The notes: generated by a model from the sequence alone, not told the origin. A stretch of DNA of 50,780 bases from Lachnospiraceae bacterium UBA3762 (GCA_002371615.1 DFGA01000001.1:1-50780); one strand, 5' to 3'. Shown: positions 25,259-34,141, counted from the stretch's first letter. Numbers and translations: made by a program.

Positions 25259-26860
25259 CTATTCGAAATCCGAATCGTCGATTGTTACTTCCATTCCGAA
25301 TATCGATGTCGGCGGATAGTACACTCCGCTTGCACTGCTTTGAGTCAACGAAGTCAGCTCATAATCAACTTCCCTGCCAATGACTTTTTCGAATGCCTTA
25401 TTAAGACTTTCTTTAAATGATTCATCATCGCACAGGCACATCACCGTATCATCTTCAAACTGAATAATGAACTTTCCATCATCAGGTCTTACCGAAGGCG
25501 TGGCTTTTCTAAGGCATGCCATATACATTTCCGGCATAGACCTGTAGATTTCGCTCCACGACGAGGCTATGCTCTTTAATTCTTCTATGGTAGCCTTGGG
25601 AAGGTTCATTGCCGACCGGGTTGCATCATTCTTTGCCGATTTTTCCGCAGCATTTTCCACCGCAACGGCACTCTCAACCCGCTCCTTATATGTGTCCTTT
25701 GTAAGATTACCGCTTTCTATAAGATCTTCAATAACCTTGAGGCGGTCATTTACCGAATCAAGATTCGTCTCCATAACGGGCCTGCATATCTTGATAATAG
25801 CAATCTCAATCAGGACCCTTTTTTGTACCGCAAATCTCAGGTCGTTGGCAAGTTCCGAAAAAATACGTATATACCTGATAATCTGCTCTTCCGATATAGC
25901 CTTTGCTTCCTGTTGCAACAGCTTCATATTATCGGCGGTTATATCCGCAACATCCGAAATATCCTCTGCCGATCTTGCAAGAAGTACATTTCTCATATGC
26001 CAGATAAAATCATTTGTAAAGGTTGTGATATCCCTTCCCTGTACCAGTATCCTGTCAATGACGTTAATGCTGTCGGTTACAGATCTGGCGCACAAAGCAC
26101 GGAGAAACTCCGAAAAGACTGCGGTATCTACCGCTCCGAGCACTTCAAGTGCTCTTTCATAAGTTATCTCTTTACCAAGAAAAAAAGATGAGCATTGATC
26201 AAGGAGAGATAAGGCATCTCTCATTCCGCCTTCCGCCTTGGTGGCGATATATTTAATTGCCTTATCTTCGATCGTTATTTCTTCGTTAGCGGCAACCTCT
26301 TTGAGCCTTTCCTCAAGAGTATCCGTTGCAATACGCTTAAAATCATACCTCTGACATCTTGACAGAATCGTTACCGGAATCTTGTGAGGCTCAGTTGTCG
26401 CAAGAATAAATATCACATATGCCGGAGGCTCCTCCATAGTTTTGAGCAGTGCGTTAAATGCATCCTTCGTTATCTGGTGAGCCTCATCAATTATATATAC
26501 CTTGTATTTTCCGTTTGTCGGAGAATAAACTACACTTTCCTTGATCTGCCTTGCATCATCAACACCGTTGTTGGAAGCCGCATCCATTTCTATTACATTA
26601 AGACTTGTTCCATCGGCTATGCTTTTGCAGCTTTCGCATTTCCCGCAAGGATTTCCGCCCACCGGATTCTCGCAGTTGACCGCTTTGGCAAAAACCTTGG
26701 CGGCACTTGTTTTTCCGGTTCCCCTTGTTCCGCAGAACAGATAGGCATGCCCGATCCTTCCGGATTCTATCTGGTTTCGTAATGTAGTTACAATGGCATC
26801 CTGCCCCTTTATCTCATCAAAATCAGCCGGACGCCATTTTCTGTAGAGTGCTATGTACAT
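25259..26860 (-). CDS. dnaX: DNA polymerase III subunits gamma/tau
   Basis: This 533-aa clamp-loader ATPase has FDEIKGQDAIVTTLRNQI (about 14), Walker A GTRGTGKTSAAK (about 44), a four-Cys zinc module (CENPVGGNPCGKCESC, about 63-78) and Walker B IIDEAHQ (about 124). Sensor 1 (ILATTEPHKIPVTILSRCQ, about 151) and sensor 2 (GGMRDALSLLDQ, about 210) follow. The C-terminal part (365 on) is a short, variable tau-like extension. The ATG has no strong ribosome site; repeat B lies just upstream. No evident slippery A run marks a programmed gamma frameshift. Confidence 0.95.
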   Translation of the reverse strand: MYIALYRKWRPADFDEIKGQDAIVTTLRNQIESGRIGHAYLFCGTRGTGKTSAAKVFAKAVNCENPVGGNPCGKCESCKSIADGTSLNVIEMDAASNNGVDDARQIKESVVYSPTNGKYKVYIIDEAHQITKDAFNALLKTMEEPPAYVIFILATTEPHKIPVTILSRCQRYDFKRIATDTLEERLKEVAANEEITIEDKAIKYIATKAEGGMRDALSLLDQCSSFFLGKEITYERALEVLGAVDTAVFSEFLRALCARSVTDSINVIDRILVQGRDITTFTNDFIWHMRNVLLARSAEDISDVADITADNMKLLQQEAKAISEEQIIRYIRIFSELANDLRFAVQKRVLIEIAIIKICRPVMETNLDSVNDRLKVIEDLIESGNLTKDTYKERVESAVAVENAAEKSAKNDATRSAMNLPKATIEELKSIASSWSEIYRSMPEMYMACLRKATPSVRPDDGKFIIQFEDDTVMCLCDDESFKESLNKAFEKVIGREVDYELTSLTQSSASGVYYPPTSIFGMEVTIDDSDFE

Positions 26861-26888
26861 AATATTACCGATTATTAATTTTGTCAGT

Positions 26889-26980
26889 GTCGGGAGGGTC
26901 GCGCAATCAAATCGACTTCGTCGATGGGCGCTCCCCGTACAGACAGGTTCCTCCCACTTTGTGGGCCCCTCCTATCTGTC
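26889..26980. repeat. REP-like composite palindromic repeat, copy B
   Basis: It has the same two-module design as copy A. Module 1 has GGGAG/CTCCC arms around ATCGACTTCGTCGAT (26911-26925). Module 2 (26942-26980) has GACAG/CTGTC arms around CCCACTTTGTGGG and shares GGGCCCCTCCTATC with copy A. It overlaps the pfkA stop codon region and lies upstream of dnaX. Confidence 0.75.
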
Positions 26981-28052
26981 AGTCCCCAAAACTTATGCCG
27001 AGCATTTTGGCTTCCTGGATGATCGTAGCCTTGGGGTCAAGCATCTTAAGTTTTCCCGCAACATCCTCAAGAGGAACCTTCACGATCTCACGATTACGGT
27101 ATCCAACCATGAATCCATATTCTCCTTCAAGGATCAGTTTTCCGGCTTCAGCACCTAAGCGACTTGCAAATACTCTGTCGTAAGGGCAGGGGCTTCCGCC
27201 TCTTTGTGTATGTCCGGGAACCGTAACACGAACCTCCTGTCCGGTTCTTTGCTTGATACCTTCCGCGATCTCATATGAAACCGAAGGATGAGGCATTTTC
27301 TCAAGTTTCTTGGCGTATTCTTTCTTGGAAAGCTTTGCATCTTCTTTGCTGATGGCGCCTTCGGCCACCGCTATGATGGTAAATCTGCTTCCACGCTCTT
27401 CACGGTGTTTGATAGCTTCAACAACCTTGTCTATATCATAAGGGATCTCGGGAATCAGGATAATATCCGCACCTCCTGCCATTCCTGCATTAAGTGTAAG
27501 ATATCCGACCTTATGCCCCATTACTTCAACAATAAACACCCGTCCATGGGATGCCGCTGTCGTATGTATGCAATCGATGCATTCCGTAGCAATGTCAACA
27601 GCCGACTGGAACCCGAATGTCATATCCGTTCCGTACAGATCGTTATCTATAGTCTTGGGAAGTGTAACTATGTTAAGACCTTCCTGCCTTAACAGATTGG
27701 CTGTCTTATGGGTTCCGTTTCCCCCTAAGATAACAAGACAGTCAAGGCGAAGCTTGTAGTAGTTCTGCTTCATTGCCTCAACCTTATCAAGGCCGTTTTC
27801 ATCAGGATCCTTTATTGTCTTAAAGGGTGTTCTGCTGCTTCCGAGGATCGTTCCTCCGACTGTAAGAATTCCGGCGAAATCCCTTCCTGTCAGCATCTTG
27901 AAATCACCGTAGATCAATCCTCTGTAGCCGTTAAGGAAACCGTATATCTCTACATTCTCTTTGCTGTTGATGAGTGATTTAACAACACCTCTCATTGCAG
28001 CATTAAGCGCCTGACAGTCTCCACCGCTTGTAAGCATTCCGATTCTCTTCAT
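26979..28052 (-). CDS. pfkA: 6-phosphofructokinase, group III type, probably ATP-dependent
   Basis: The 357-aa protein shows the PFK fold motifs TSGGDCQALNAAMRG (about 8), GGTILGSSR (about 66), GGNGTHKTA (110-118), PKTIDNDL (132-139) and PGHTQRGGSPCPYDR (about 277). At the two positions that separate phosphate donors it has Gly113 (ATP-like, E. coli Gly104) and Lys133 (E. coli Gly124), the mixed pattern of group III enzymes such as the ATP-using Streptomyces PFK. The usual Asp before that glycine is Asn112. It commits fructose-6-phosphate to glycolysis. AAAGGATG precedes the start; the end touches repeat B. Confidence 0.92.
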   Translation of the reverse strand: MKRIGMLTSGGDCQALNAAMRGVVKSLINSKENVEIYGFLNGYRGLIYGDFKMLTGRDFAGILTVGGTILGSSRTPFKTIKDPDENGLDKVEAMKQNYYKLRLDCLVILGGNGTHKTANLLRQEGLNIVTLPKTIDNDLYGTDMTFGFQSAVDIATECIDCIHTTAASHGRVFIVEVMGHKVGYLTLNAGMAGGADIILIPEIPYDIDKVVEAIKHREERGSRFTIIAVAEGAISKEDAKLSKKEYAKKLEKMPHPSVSYEIAEGIKQRTGQEVRVTVPGHTQRGGSPCPYDRVFASRLGAEAGKLILEGEYGFMVGYRNREIVKVPLEDVAGKLKMLDPKATIIQEAKMLGISFGD

Positions 28053-28077
28053 AATTCGTCATCCTTTCTGTTCAGTT

Positions 28078-28320
28078 TTATTCGGTTTCTTCAAGAATTA
28101 CATCCACCATCTCCCCGACATTTTTGAGCTTAACGATGGTCTTCATGTCAAAACTGAAGTCAAATTCTTCTTCAACTGCATCGATCAGCGTGATGTGCAT
28201 CAGAGAATCCCATCCGTCAACATCGGCTGCTGTTGTTTCATCATTTACCGTCAGCTCGTCATCATCAAAAACATCGGCAAATACTGCATTTAATCTTTCA
28301 TATACTTCTTCCCGTGTCAT
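28078..28320 (-). CDS. Acyl carrier protein partnered with an FkbH-like protein
   Basis: This 80-aa acidic protein has the phosphopantetheine site WDSL (Ser39) in a four-helix carrier fold (TREEVYERLNAVFADVF, then DAVEEEFDFSFDMKTIVKL). The start at 28320 is chosen because AAGGGAG lies 6 nt upstream; an in-frame ATG at 28341 overlaps the preceding stop and lacks a site. It directly follows the FkbH-like gene (17-bp gap), with no fatty-acid genes around. It is therefore likely a dedicated carrier, for example for a glyceryl unit, rather than the general fatty-acid ACP. That substrate is inferred from the FkbH family. Confidence 0.88.
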   Translation of the reverse strand: MTREEVYERLNAVFADVFDDDELTVNDETTAADVDGWDSLMHITLIDAVEEEFDFSFDMKTIVKLKNVGEMVDVILEETE

Positions 28321-28337
28321 CTCTGTCTCCCTTTTGT

Positions 28338-30125
28338 TCATTGATTAACTGCATTTACTTTAATATGCGAATTCTGATTTGTATACTCATCCGTCAGATT
28401 AAATTCCCAGGTTGTATTTCCTTCCCCATCCTCGGAAACTTTGGAAAATCCCATGCGCTCATAAAAATCGCGAACCATGTTATTCTTGGCTGTCGGATAG
28501 TAGTATCCCATGATTTTGCGAAGGCCTGCTGCCTTCGCGGCTGCCACAAGCTCATCCATCATCGCAAATTCCATATCACGCTTTAATACGCGGCAGCTCA
28601 TTATCCACAGATCCATATCAAGGACATCTTTATTCTTGTGTCCTATCACAACTGATACTACACCATTATCTCCGAACTTGTCGATAAGTTTTCCGTATAA
28701 GTCAATATACTCATCAGAGCCGGCTACTTCCTCTATTTCCGCCCTTGAATACCTCTTGGTTGTAAGGTTGAACTGATTGCTCTTGTTCGTCAGCTGGGCG
28801 ATCCTGTCGAGAAATACGGGCTCAAAATTCTTAATCACTCCTGTCATCTCAAGAGAATCCAGATACTGTCCGTAATCGGAAAAGGTAGCTTCAAGAGCCG
28901 CACGCTGAGCATTTGCCTTGTACATCTCATTACGTTTGGCATCATCGGCGGAAAGATTGGTCACTTCAAAATATCCTGCATGATCGATCGCGCGGATATA
29001 GTTTTCCACTTCTCCAATTTCGGGTACCGCAACACCCGGTATCTGGGCTTTGATGATCTCCCGTTCCGCGGGATTATCATCCACAAATACAAAACTCTCG
29101 GGCAACAGGTTAAGCTCGGCTGCGGTATCGGCAAGATTCTTGCTCTTGGGATCCCAGTTTGCCTTGATAACTACAAAATCATCCGGATGAAGCACCGAAT
29201 CCGGGTGGTTTAGTCCCGCGATAGCATTTTCGTAATCATTCTTGGAATCAACGGTAAGAATTACTCCGATATCCTTATGACTCTTAATGTATTCCTGGAA
29301 TTCACCGTAGACCTGGCCCATGCTTGTCTCCGGTCCGATCGCAAGATTTTCAGGCCCGTCGTCTCCGACAATACCTCCCCACAGTGTATTATCAAGATCC
29401 AGCGTAAGAGCTTTCTTGTTCTTGCCGTATATCGATTTGATAATACATGCAACACTGTATGAGAGCGTCGGTATCGCCTCCATCGAAAGGGCATATTTGT
29501 ACATATGCCAGTATAGAGGATCGGCCCATGCATCAAGCCCGTATGAAGCCGAAAGATACTGGATATCTTCAATATAGAAATCCTTGTGTTCTCTTGCATA
29601 TGCGGCAAATCTGGCATTAAGGGTGTTGATATAATTAACGCTTCCGGCTGCATTTACACAATCTGAATTCCCGAGTATCCTGTATGTGGGAAACTCAAAA
29701 TTATTCTGGATTATCGGACAGTGATATGTGTTTTGCGCCTTCTCCCACATGGCGCAAAATCTGTTGTAATCACCGTCAAGAAGACTCTTTACCTCGTCCG
29801 CACTCATTCCTATCTTAGGAAACGTTATATTTCTGTTTGTTGTATGAATATAAATAATATCGGGAGCAAATTCCGTAAGTTCCGGATTATCGAACATCAC
29901 ATCCTCCCAGAACTGATTATATTCGCTCTCGTAGATCTGAGCCCTGATGCCGAAGTTTAATAGAAACAGCTCAAGAATAGCCGCTATATCATGAGTTGTA
30001 GACCCGCCGAGAACTGCGATCTTTTTGTCAATGTACTTTGTATCGGCGGCCAGCAGTTCTCTCTTTAATGATTTTTTCTTCTTGATTATGTATCTTGAAT
30101 CAAAGGGATAATCCAGTTCTTTCAT
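28338..30125 (-). CDS. FkbH-like HAD-superfamily protein with C-terminal GNAT-like domain
   Basis: The 595-aa protein has an N-terminal region (30-225) beginning IAVLGGSTTHDIA, as in FkbH-type proteins. A HAD-IIIC domain follows with the Asp pair Asp243/Asp245 in TLDLDNTLWGG, VDSKNDYENA, and FVFVDDNPAEREII. A GNAT-like region (about 455-580) ends with MGYYYPTAKNNMVRDFYERM. Characterised FkbH homologues load a three-carbon unit from 1,3-bisphosphoglycerate onto an ACP as glyceryl-S-ACP. A carrier gene lies 17 bp downstream, but no polyketide synthase is present, so the acceptor of the unit is unknown. AGGAAGGAT precedes the ATG. Confidence 0.88.
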   Translation of the reverse strand: MKELDYPFDSRYIIKKKKSLKRELLAADTKYIDKKIAVLGGSTTHDIAAILELFLLNFGIRAQIYESEYNQFWEDVMFDNPELTEFAPDIIYIHTTNRNITFPKIGMSADEVKSLLDGDYNRFCAMWEKAQNTYHCPIIQNNFEFPTYRILGNSDCVNAAGSVNYINTLNARFAAYAREHKDFYIEDIQYLSASYGLDAWADPLYWHMYKYALSMEAIPTLSYSVACIIKSIYGKNKKALTLDLDNTLWGGIVGDDGPENLAIGPETSMGQVYGEFQEYIKSHKDIGVILTVDSKNDYENAIAGLNHPDSVLHPDDFVVIKANWDPKSKNLADTAAELNLLPESFVFVDDNPAEREIIKAQIPGVAVPEIGEVENYIRAIDHAGYFEVTNLSADDAKRNEMYKANAQRAALEATFSDYGQYLDSLEMTGVIKNFEPVFLDRIAQLTNKSNQFNLTTKRYSRAEIEEVAGSDEYIDLYGKLIDKFGDNGVVSVVIGHKNKDVLDMDLWIMSCRVLKRDMEFAMMDELVAAAKAAGLRKIMGYYYPTAKNNMVRDFYERMGFSKVSEDGEGNTTWEFNLTDEYTNQNSHIKVNAVNQ

Positions 30126-30141
30126 TACTTATCCTTCCTGT

Positions 30142-30792
30142 TTACTCTTTATCGGGTGCTATTATATACTTGCAAATCGGATTGCCCGCTGCCGAGAATT
30201 TCTCCTCGTATTCCGTCATAATGTTTCCTTCGTTCATCTTGGGATCATTATGAAGATCAAATGTTGAGGCCAAAAGCTTCCATCCGGCCGGCTCTATCTC
30301 CTCAAGGGCAAAATCAAACATATCCCTGTTATCCGTCTTGAATTCGATCGTACCGCCATCTGCAAGGATATTTGCAAATCTTCCCAGGAATCTCCGCGAT
30401 GGAAGTCTCCTCTTTGCATGACGATCCTTGGGCCACGGGTCGGAGAAGTTCAGATATATCCGGCCGATCTCTCCTTTGCCGAATATATCTTCTATATCTT
30501 CTGCATCCATCCGAATAAACTTAAGATTGGGAAGCGGATCCGCTTGCACCTTTTCAATCGCTCTGATGAGCACGCTTGAGTATTTCTCTATACCTATATA
30601 GTTAATATCGGGATTCTGAGCCGCAAGAGTTGTAATGAACTTCCCTTTTCCCATTCCGATCTCGGTATAGATGGGGTTGTCATTTGCAAATATATCCCTC
30701 TTCCAGCAACCCTTATACCTTTCGGCCTCCGTTACGACAAAATCACTTGCCGCAACAGCTTCCCTTGAGCCGGGTACATTTTTCAGTCTCAT
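30142..30792 (-). CDS. trmB: tRNA (guanosine(46)-N7)-methyltransferase
   Basis: The 216-aa Rossmann-fold methyltransferase shows the TrmB motifs IGMGKGKFITTLA (about 45, SAM site), NYIGIEKYSSVL (about 64), IYLNFSDPWPKDRHAKRRL (about 113) and FKTDNRDMFDFAL (about 151). It places 7-methylguanosine in the variable loop of tRNAs. The ATG is 3 bp after the stop of the upstream exonuclease gene, so expression is coupled. Length and motifs are fully normal. Confidence 0.95.
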   Translation of the reverse strand: MRLKNVPGSREAVAASDFVVTEAERYKGCWKRDIFANDNPIYTEIGMGKGKFITTLAAQNPDINYIGIEKYSSVLIRAIEKVQADPLPNLKFIRMDAEDIEDIFGKGEIGRIYLNFSDPWPKDRHAKRRLPSRRFLGRFANILADGGTIEFKTDNRDMFDFALEEIEPAGWKLLASTFDLHNDPKMNEGNIMTEYEEKFSAAGNPICKYIIAPDKE

Positions 30793-30795
30793 TCC

Positions 30796-31749
30796 CTAAT
30801 CCCTGTGCCGCCTTTCCGCTCTCTGGGCGCGAAGCTTTTCCTGCTTTTCCTTTATTGCTTGGGCGGCAGCCTCATCTATCACTTTCATTGTTTTAACAAC
30901 AAAAACATTGCCGTCATCGGCTTTTTTCATCCTTACTTTTGCTTTAATAAACCCGTGTTTCCTGCAGGAGCCCACATAATAATAATGACGTCCGTTTACC
31001 GAAAACCATTTGATAACCTTTTTGGTCTGGCGTCCGCATACGCAGCATTTGGTGGACGAAACCATCTTGTCCTGCATAGCTTCGGTTTTATCCGGGAATT
31101 CCCTTGAAATATATTTCGAATATGTCTTGAACTTTACTTTGACTTCATCACGTTTATCACGCGGAAGCATAAAGAGATCATAGGAAATATAGCTTTCAAC
31201 ATCAGTGTGACTCTTATGTATCTGTTCGAGAACCTTCGCCGTGTAATATGCATCGTTGTTCGCCCTGTGGAAAGGCTCATCCTTCGTGATATTCAGTTCA
31301 TCGACCGCATATTCTAGAGCACGTCTTATCTTACCGTCTTCGTACGCAAGACTGTACAATTTCTGGACATCCAGATAAGGCAATGGCTTGTCAGTCAGCT
31401 CGTCCATGCCATAGTAACACATATTCCGCTGCAGTTCGGTTATATCAAGCGTCCCCCAGATACAGAACTTATAATTGCTTCCGCACCATTTAAGAAACCG
31501 CTCCATAACCTCGGGAAACTCTTTGCCGTTATCAAGATCTTCCTTCTCAAGGCCCACGATCTTGGTGGTCATGAAGTGCATATGCGGATATATCTTCGGT
31601 TTGATAACTTCCTCAAACCTGTCAACTATCTGCATTCTGCGATTAAGTTTAACCGCACCTATTTCCACTATTTCAAATGGAAGCCCGCCTTCATGCCCTA
31701 TTCTTCCGGCAGCCTGATTCCACTCAAGGTCAAATACAATATAATGCAT
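30796..31749 (-). CDS. DEDDh-type 3'-5' exonuclease with C-terminal zinc-binding-like tail
   Basis: In this 317-aa protein, residues 1-180 are a DnaQ-like exonuclease domain: YIVFDLEWN (Asp7/Glu9), IVEIGAVKLN, a TLDIT segment in the middle, and HRANNDAYYTAKVL (catalytic His and Asp). The C-terminal part has CCVCG, then C..HGFIK, a possible zinc ribbon, and a highly charged end. The layout resembles the Firmicute KapD/ERI-like exonuclease branch. The substrate, RNA or DNA, is not clear. GGAGTAGGAG lies just before the ATG and trmB follows after 3 bp. Confidence 0.82.
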   Translation of the reverse strand: MHYIVFDLEWNQAAGRIGHEGGLPFEIVEIGAVKLNRRMQIVDRFEEVIKPKIYPHMHFMTTKIVGLEKEDLDNGKEFPEVMERFLKWCGSNYKFCIWGTLDITELQRNMCYYGMDELTDKPLPYLDVQKLYSLAYEDGKIRRALEYAVDELNITKDEPFHRANNDAYYTAKVLEQIHKSHTDVESYISYDLFMLPRDKRDEVKVKFKTYSKYISREFPDKTEAMQDKMVSSTKCCVCGRQTKKVIKWFSVNGRHYYYVGSCRKHGFIKAKVRMKKADDGNVFVVKTMKVIDEAAAQAIKEKQEKLRAQRAERRHRD

Positions 31750-31785
31750 ACTCCTACTCCATGTTGCATAATCTTGATAATTATA

Positions 31786-33807
31786 CTAAATGGGGAGTTT
31801 TTTATCAATTAAGTCATCTTTGGCAAAAGGACCGGGAATTATCCTGCCTTCCCGCTTATTCCCGAAATAATCCGTATCAAATACTATCTCGGAGCCGTCG
31901 GGATTATCAAAACCGGCATCCGGCTCAAATGCCCTGCCAAGTGTTTCGGTATTTATCGGATTCAGAGGAAAATCATCCTCTGATGCATCAATATTACAGC
32001 TTAAATACCAGCCATCCGACTTCTTTATAATATCAACATTTACCCTGCGATCCGATATACGGGAATTTTTCTCATTTTTCCATGGTATCGCACCGTTGTA
32101 ATATACGTTACCCTCGCTCCACACCGGAAGTCCCGTGTAATATTTGTCGGTACGCTCACCGCCTTCTCCGCAGTATCCCTCAAACATGGATCTCCATTCT
32201 TCATATGTCGGATACGGATCAAACGGCCATGTTCCGACGGTAAGATTACCGTCATCCCACTGCGAATCCCTGTTTGTCTCGACGAATCTGGCAAGATACG
32301 GATTAAAAGGTCTCTGAATAAATATGTTGTTGTAGAATCTGGCATCTCCGTGAAGGAATGTCATAAATCCTGCAATATCCGTTGAATGAGGAACATGATA
32401 CGGCGTATATCTGGGAGAAGCTACTCCCGGCGCTCCGTTATCCGTTCCGCGTCCCACTGCGCAAATAGAGCCTCCGATCAGATTATGTACAAAGGCAACT
32501 CCCTGTGCGGAGAGCCTGATACTTCTTGTAGATAACAGAATGCAGTTATCCACAAGTGTCGGTCCGTGAGATACTTCAATCCACACATCTTCTCCGTATG
32601 CAACCTGATTTTCTTCCCTCATCAGAAAATCATATGGCAGAGTATTGTCGTGGAAAACACTCTGTGTGACCCTTGTACCCTGTGCCATCCAGTCAAGCCA
32701 CATTCCTCTTGTGCAGTGATGTATATGGTTTCTTCTGTATACAACGTCAATCGCAGCGTGCATTTTGATGCCGGCTATCTCGGCACCTGCAAGGTTCTGC
32801 TTGTTGTTTATATGATGAATGTGATTATCTTCTATAATGGAGAATACCCCGCCGAGGTTGCCGACTATTCCTGTCTGTCCGCAATCATGAATATCGCACC
32901 TTCTGACTGTATGACTGCCGATGTTGTCCTTGTTCCAGCCTTCGCGAAGAAGAGCACTCATGGCAACATCTCTTTGTGTCTGAGCCCCGTCTTTGTATTT
33001 CTCTTTGGACCAGCGGTTGTCATCATAGGGCTGGTACAGTTTCCCCAGACTGATACCGCTGCATTTGGATTCGGATATCTCACAATCCTCTATTATCCAT
33101 CCCTTTGACCAGTGAGGGCCTACCATACCCTCCTGGTATGCCGTGGGAGGAGCCCACTGGGTTGCCCCCTGGCAGATCTTAAATCCAGAAACGGTAATAT
33201 AACTAATCCCTGTCTTGTCCGGATAGAAGCAGTTCTTCCTGACACTTATCTCGACATTGGCGCCTGTAAGGTCAATATCTTGGAAATTGGCGTAAATAAC
33301 AGTAGCATCATTCTTCTCGTCCTGCTCGGTGTACCAGACATAAGAAGTAAAATCCGGATCCCATGACGTAGTGTTTTTCGGAGGATTTATTACATCGTCT
33401 TTTGACCAGACTTCATACAATGATTTTCCGTCAAGGAATACATCGCCCAGATGGGCATTGTAGCTTGCGATGAACCAGTCTCCTGCAACAAGTTCGGTAA
33501 AAGGATTACGGTCGGTAAAAAAACTGTTTGGTATCCGGGCCCGCCATATGCCGCCTTCGCTCTCCCATTTATTCCATTCCTCGGCACCTGTTATTACGGC
33601 AGTGCCTTTCTCTTCCGCACGATAAACGATACGGCTGTCCTCTTTACCGGAATTAGCGGGATTGACAGATTCTCTGTATATACCGGCTCCCACAACTATC
33701 TCGTCTCCTGCTACCGCGATCCGTGCTGCCTGTGAAATCGTATTAAACGGAGCATTTTGGCTTCCGTCACCATCCTTTGGAGCATTTGATTTTACATAAT
33801 AAATCAT
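31786..33807 (-). CDS. GH120-family beta-xylosidase
   Basis: The 673-aa right-handed parallel beta-helix protein has a GH120-like N-terminus (YYVKSNAPKDGDGSQNAPF). The core has GMWLDWMAQGTRV with candidate nucleophile Asp372, and WIEVSHGP with candidate acid/base Glu411. The beta-helix rungs are recognisable as repeated CDIHDCG and NHIHHINN type turns. The family's known members are beta-xylosidases on xylo-oligosaccharides. No signal peptide is visible, so it likely acts in the cytoplasm. The spacing between Asp372 and Glu411 looks longer than I recall for the family's reference enzyme. AAGGAAGGAAGAAG precedes the ATG. Confidence 0.88.
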   Translation of the reverse strand: MIYYVKSNAPKDGDGSQNAPFNTISQAARIAVAGDEIVVGAGIYRESVNPANSGKEDSRIVYRAEEKGTAVITGAEEWNKWESEGGIWRARIPNSFFTDRNPFTELVAGDWFIASYNAHLGDVFLDGKSLYEVWSKDDVINPPKNTTSWDPDFTSYVWYTEQDEKNDATVIYANFQDIDLTGANVEISVRKNCFYPDKTGISYITVSGFKICQGATQWAPPTAYQEGMVGPHWSKGWIIEDCEISESKCSGISLGKLYQPYDDNRWSKEKYKDGAQTQRDVAMSALLREGWNKDNIGSHTVRRCDIHDCGQTGIVGNLGGVFSIIEDNHIHHINNKQNLAGAEIAGIKMHAAIDVVYRRNHIHHCTRGMWLDWMAQGTRVTQSVFHDNTLPYDFLMREENQVAYGEDVWIEVSHGPTLVDNCILLSTRSIRLSAQGVAFVHNLIGGSICAVGRGTDNGAPGVASPRYTPYHVPHSTDIAGFMTFLHGDARFYNNIFIQRPFNPYLARFVETNRDSQWDDGNLTVGTWPFDPYPTYEEWRSMFEGYCGEGGERTDKYYTGLPVWSEGNVYYNGAIPWKNEKNSRISDRRVNVDIIKKSDGWYLSCNIDASEDDFPLNPINTETLGRAFEPDAGFDNPDGSEIVFDTDYFGNKREGRIIPGPFAKDDLIDKKLPI

Positions 33808-33867
33808 GGACTTCTTCCTTCCTTAATGTTGAGAGCCACGCCATTAAAATCTTACCAAATTAAGTAC

Positions 33868-33903
33868 AAAAAAAATACGTTATATGTATCCATATAACGT
33901 ATT
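33868..33903 (-). terminator. Intrinsic terminator of the small gene at 33915-34070
   Basis: A perfect 13-bp hairpin AATACGTTATATG/CATATAACGTATT (33874-33903) with a 4-nt loop. On the minus strand it is followed by eight T residues. It separates the small gene from the GH120 gene. Confidence 0.88.
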
Positions 33904-33914
33904 ATAACCAATAA

Positions 33915-34070
33915 TTAGTCCTGATCGGAAGCTATTATTTCTTTTCTTGTACGTTGAAAGATTACTTCCAGATCCTCATAATAGAATTGCCTGAATGCAC
34001 TGCACAGATCATCAAGACAGATTCCCGTACGTGTTAATGTTTCGACCGCCCTCACATCACGTTCCGACAT
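33915..34070 (-). CDS. Small 51-residue protein, unknown function
   Basis: It reads MSERDVRAVETL... and ends ...RKEIIASDQD, with one hydrophilic helical region and a central FRQFYYEDLEVIF segment. The start at 34070 is preferred over an upstream in-frame codon because GAGGGGGG lies about 7 nt upstream. It has a good promoter (-10 TATAAT) and a strong terminator, so it is very likely a real monocistronic gene. I do not recognise a family. A palindrome at its transcription start suggests tight regulation. Confidence 0.65.
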   Translation of the reverse strand: MSERDVRAVETLTRTGICLDDLCSAFRQFYYEDLEVIFQRTRKEIIASDQD

Positions 34071-34097
34071 TTTATTGCCCCCCCTCTTTTGCATAAA

Positions 34098-34141
34098 ATG
34101 AAATCGATTTTCATTATATATTATTTTGACAGCTATCACAA
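34098..34141 (-). promoter_or_regulatory. Promoter and palindromic operator of the small gene
   Basis: On the minus strand, -35 TTGTGA (34141-34136), a 17-bp spacer and -10 TATAAT (34118-34113). Directly downstream, 34098-34114 is a palindrome with arms ATGAAA/TTTCAT around TCGAT, covering the expected start site. The 7-1-7 layout (TGAAATC-G-ATTTTCA) recalls Fur/PerR-type boxes but matches no consensus well. Confidence 0.65.
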
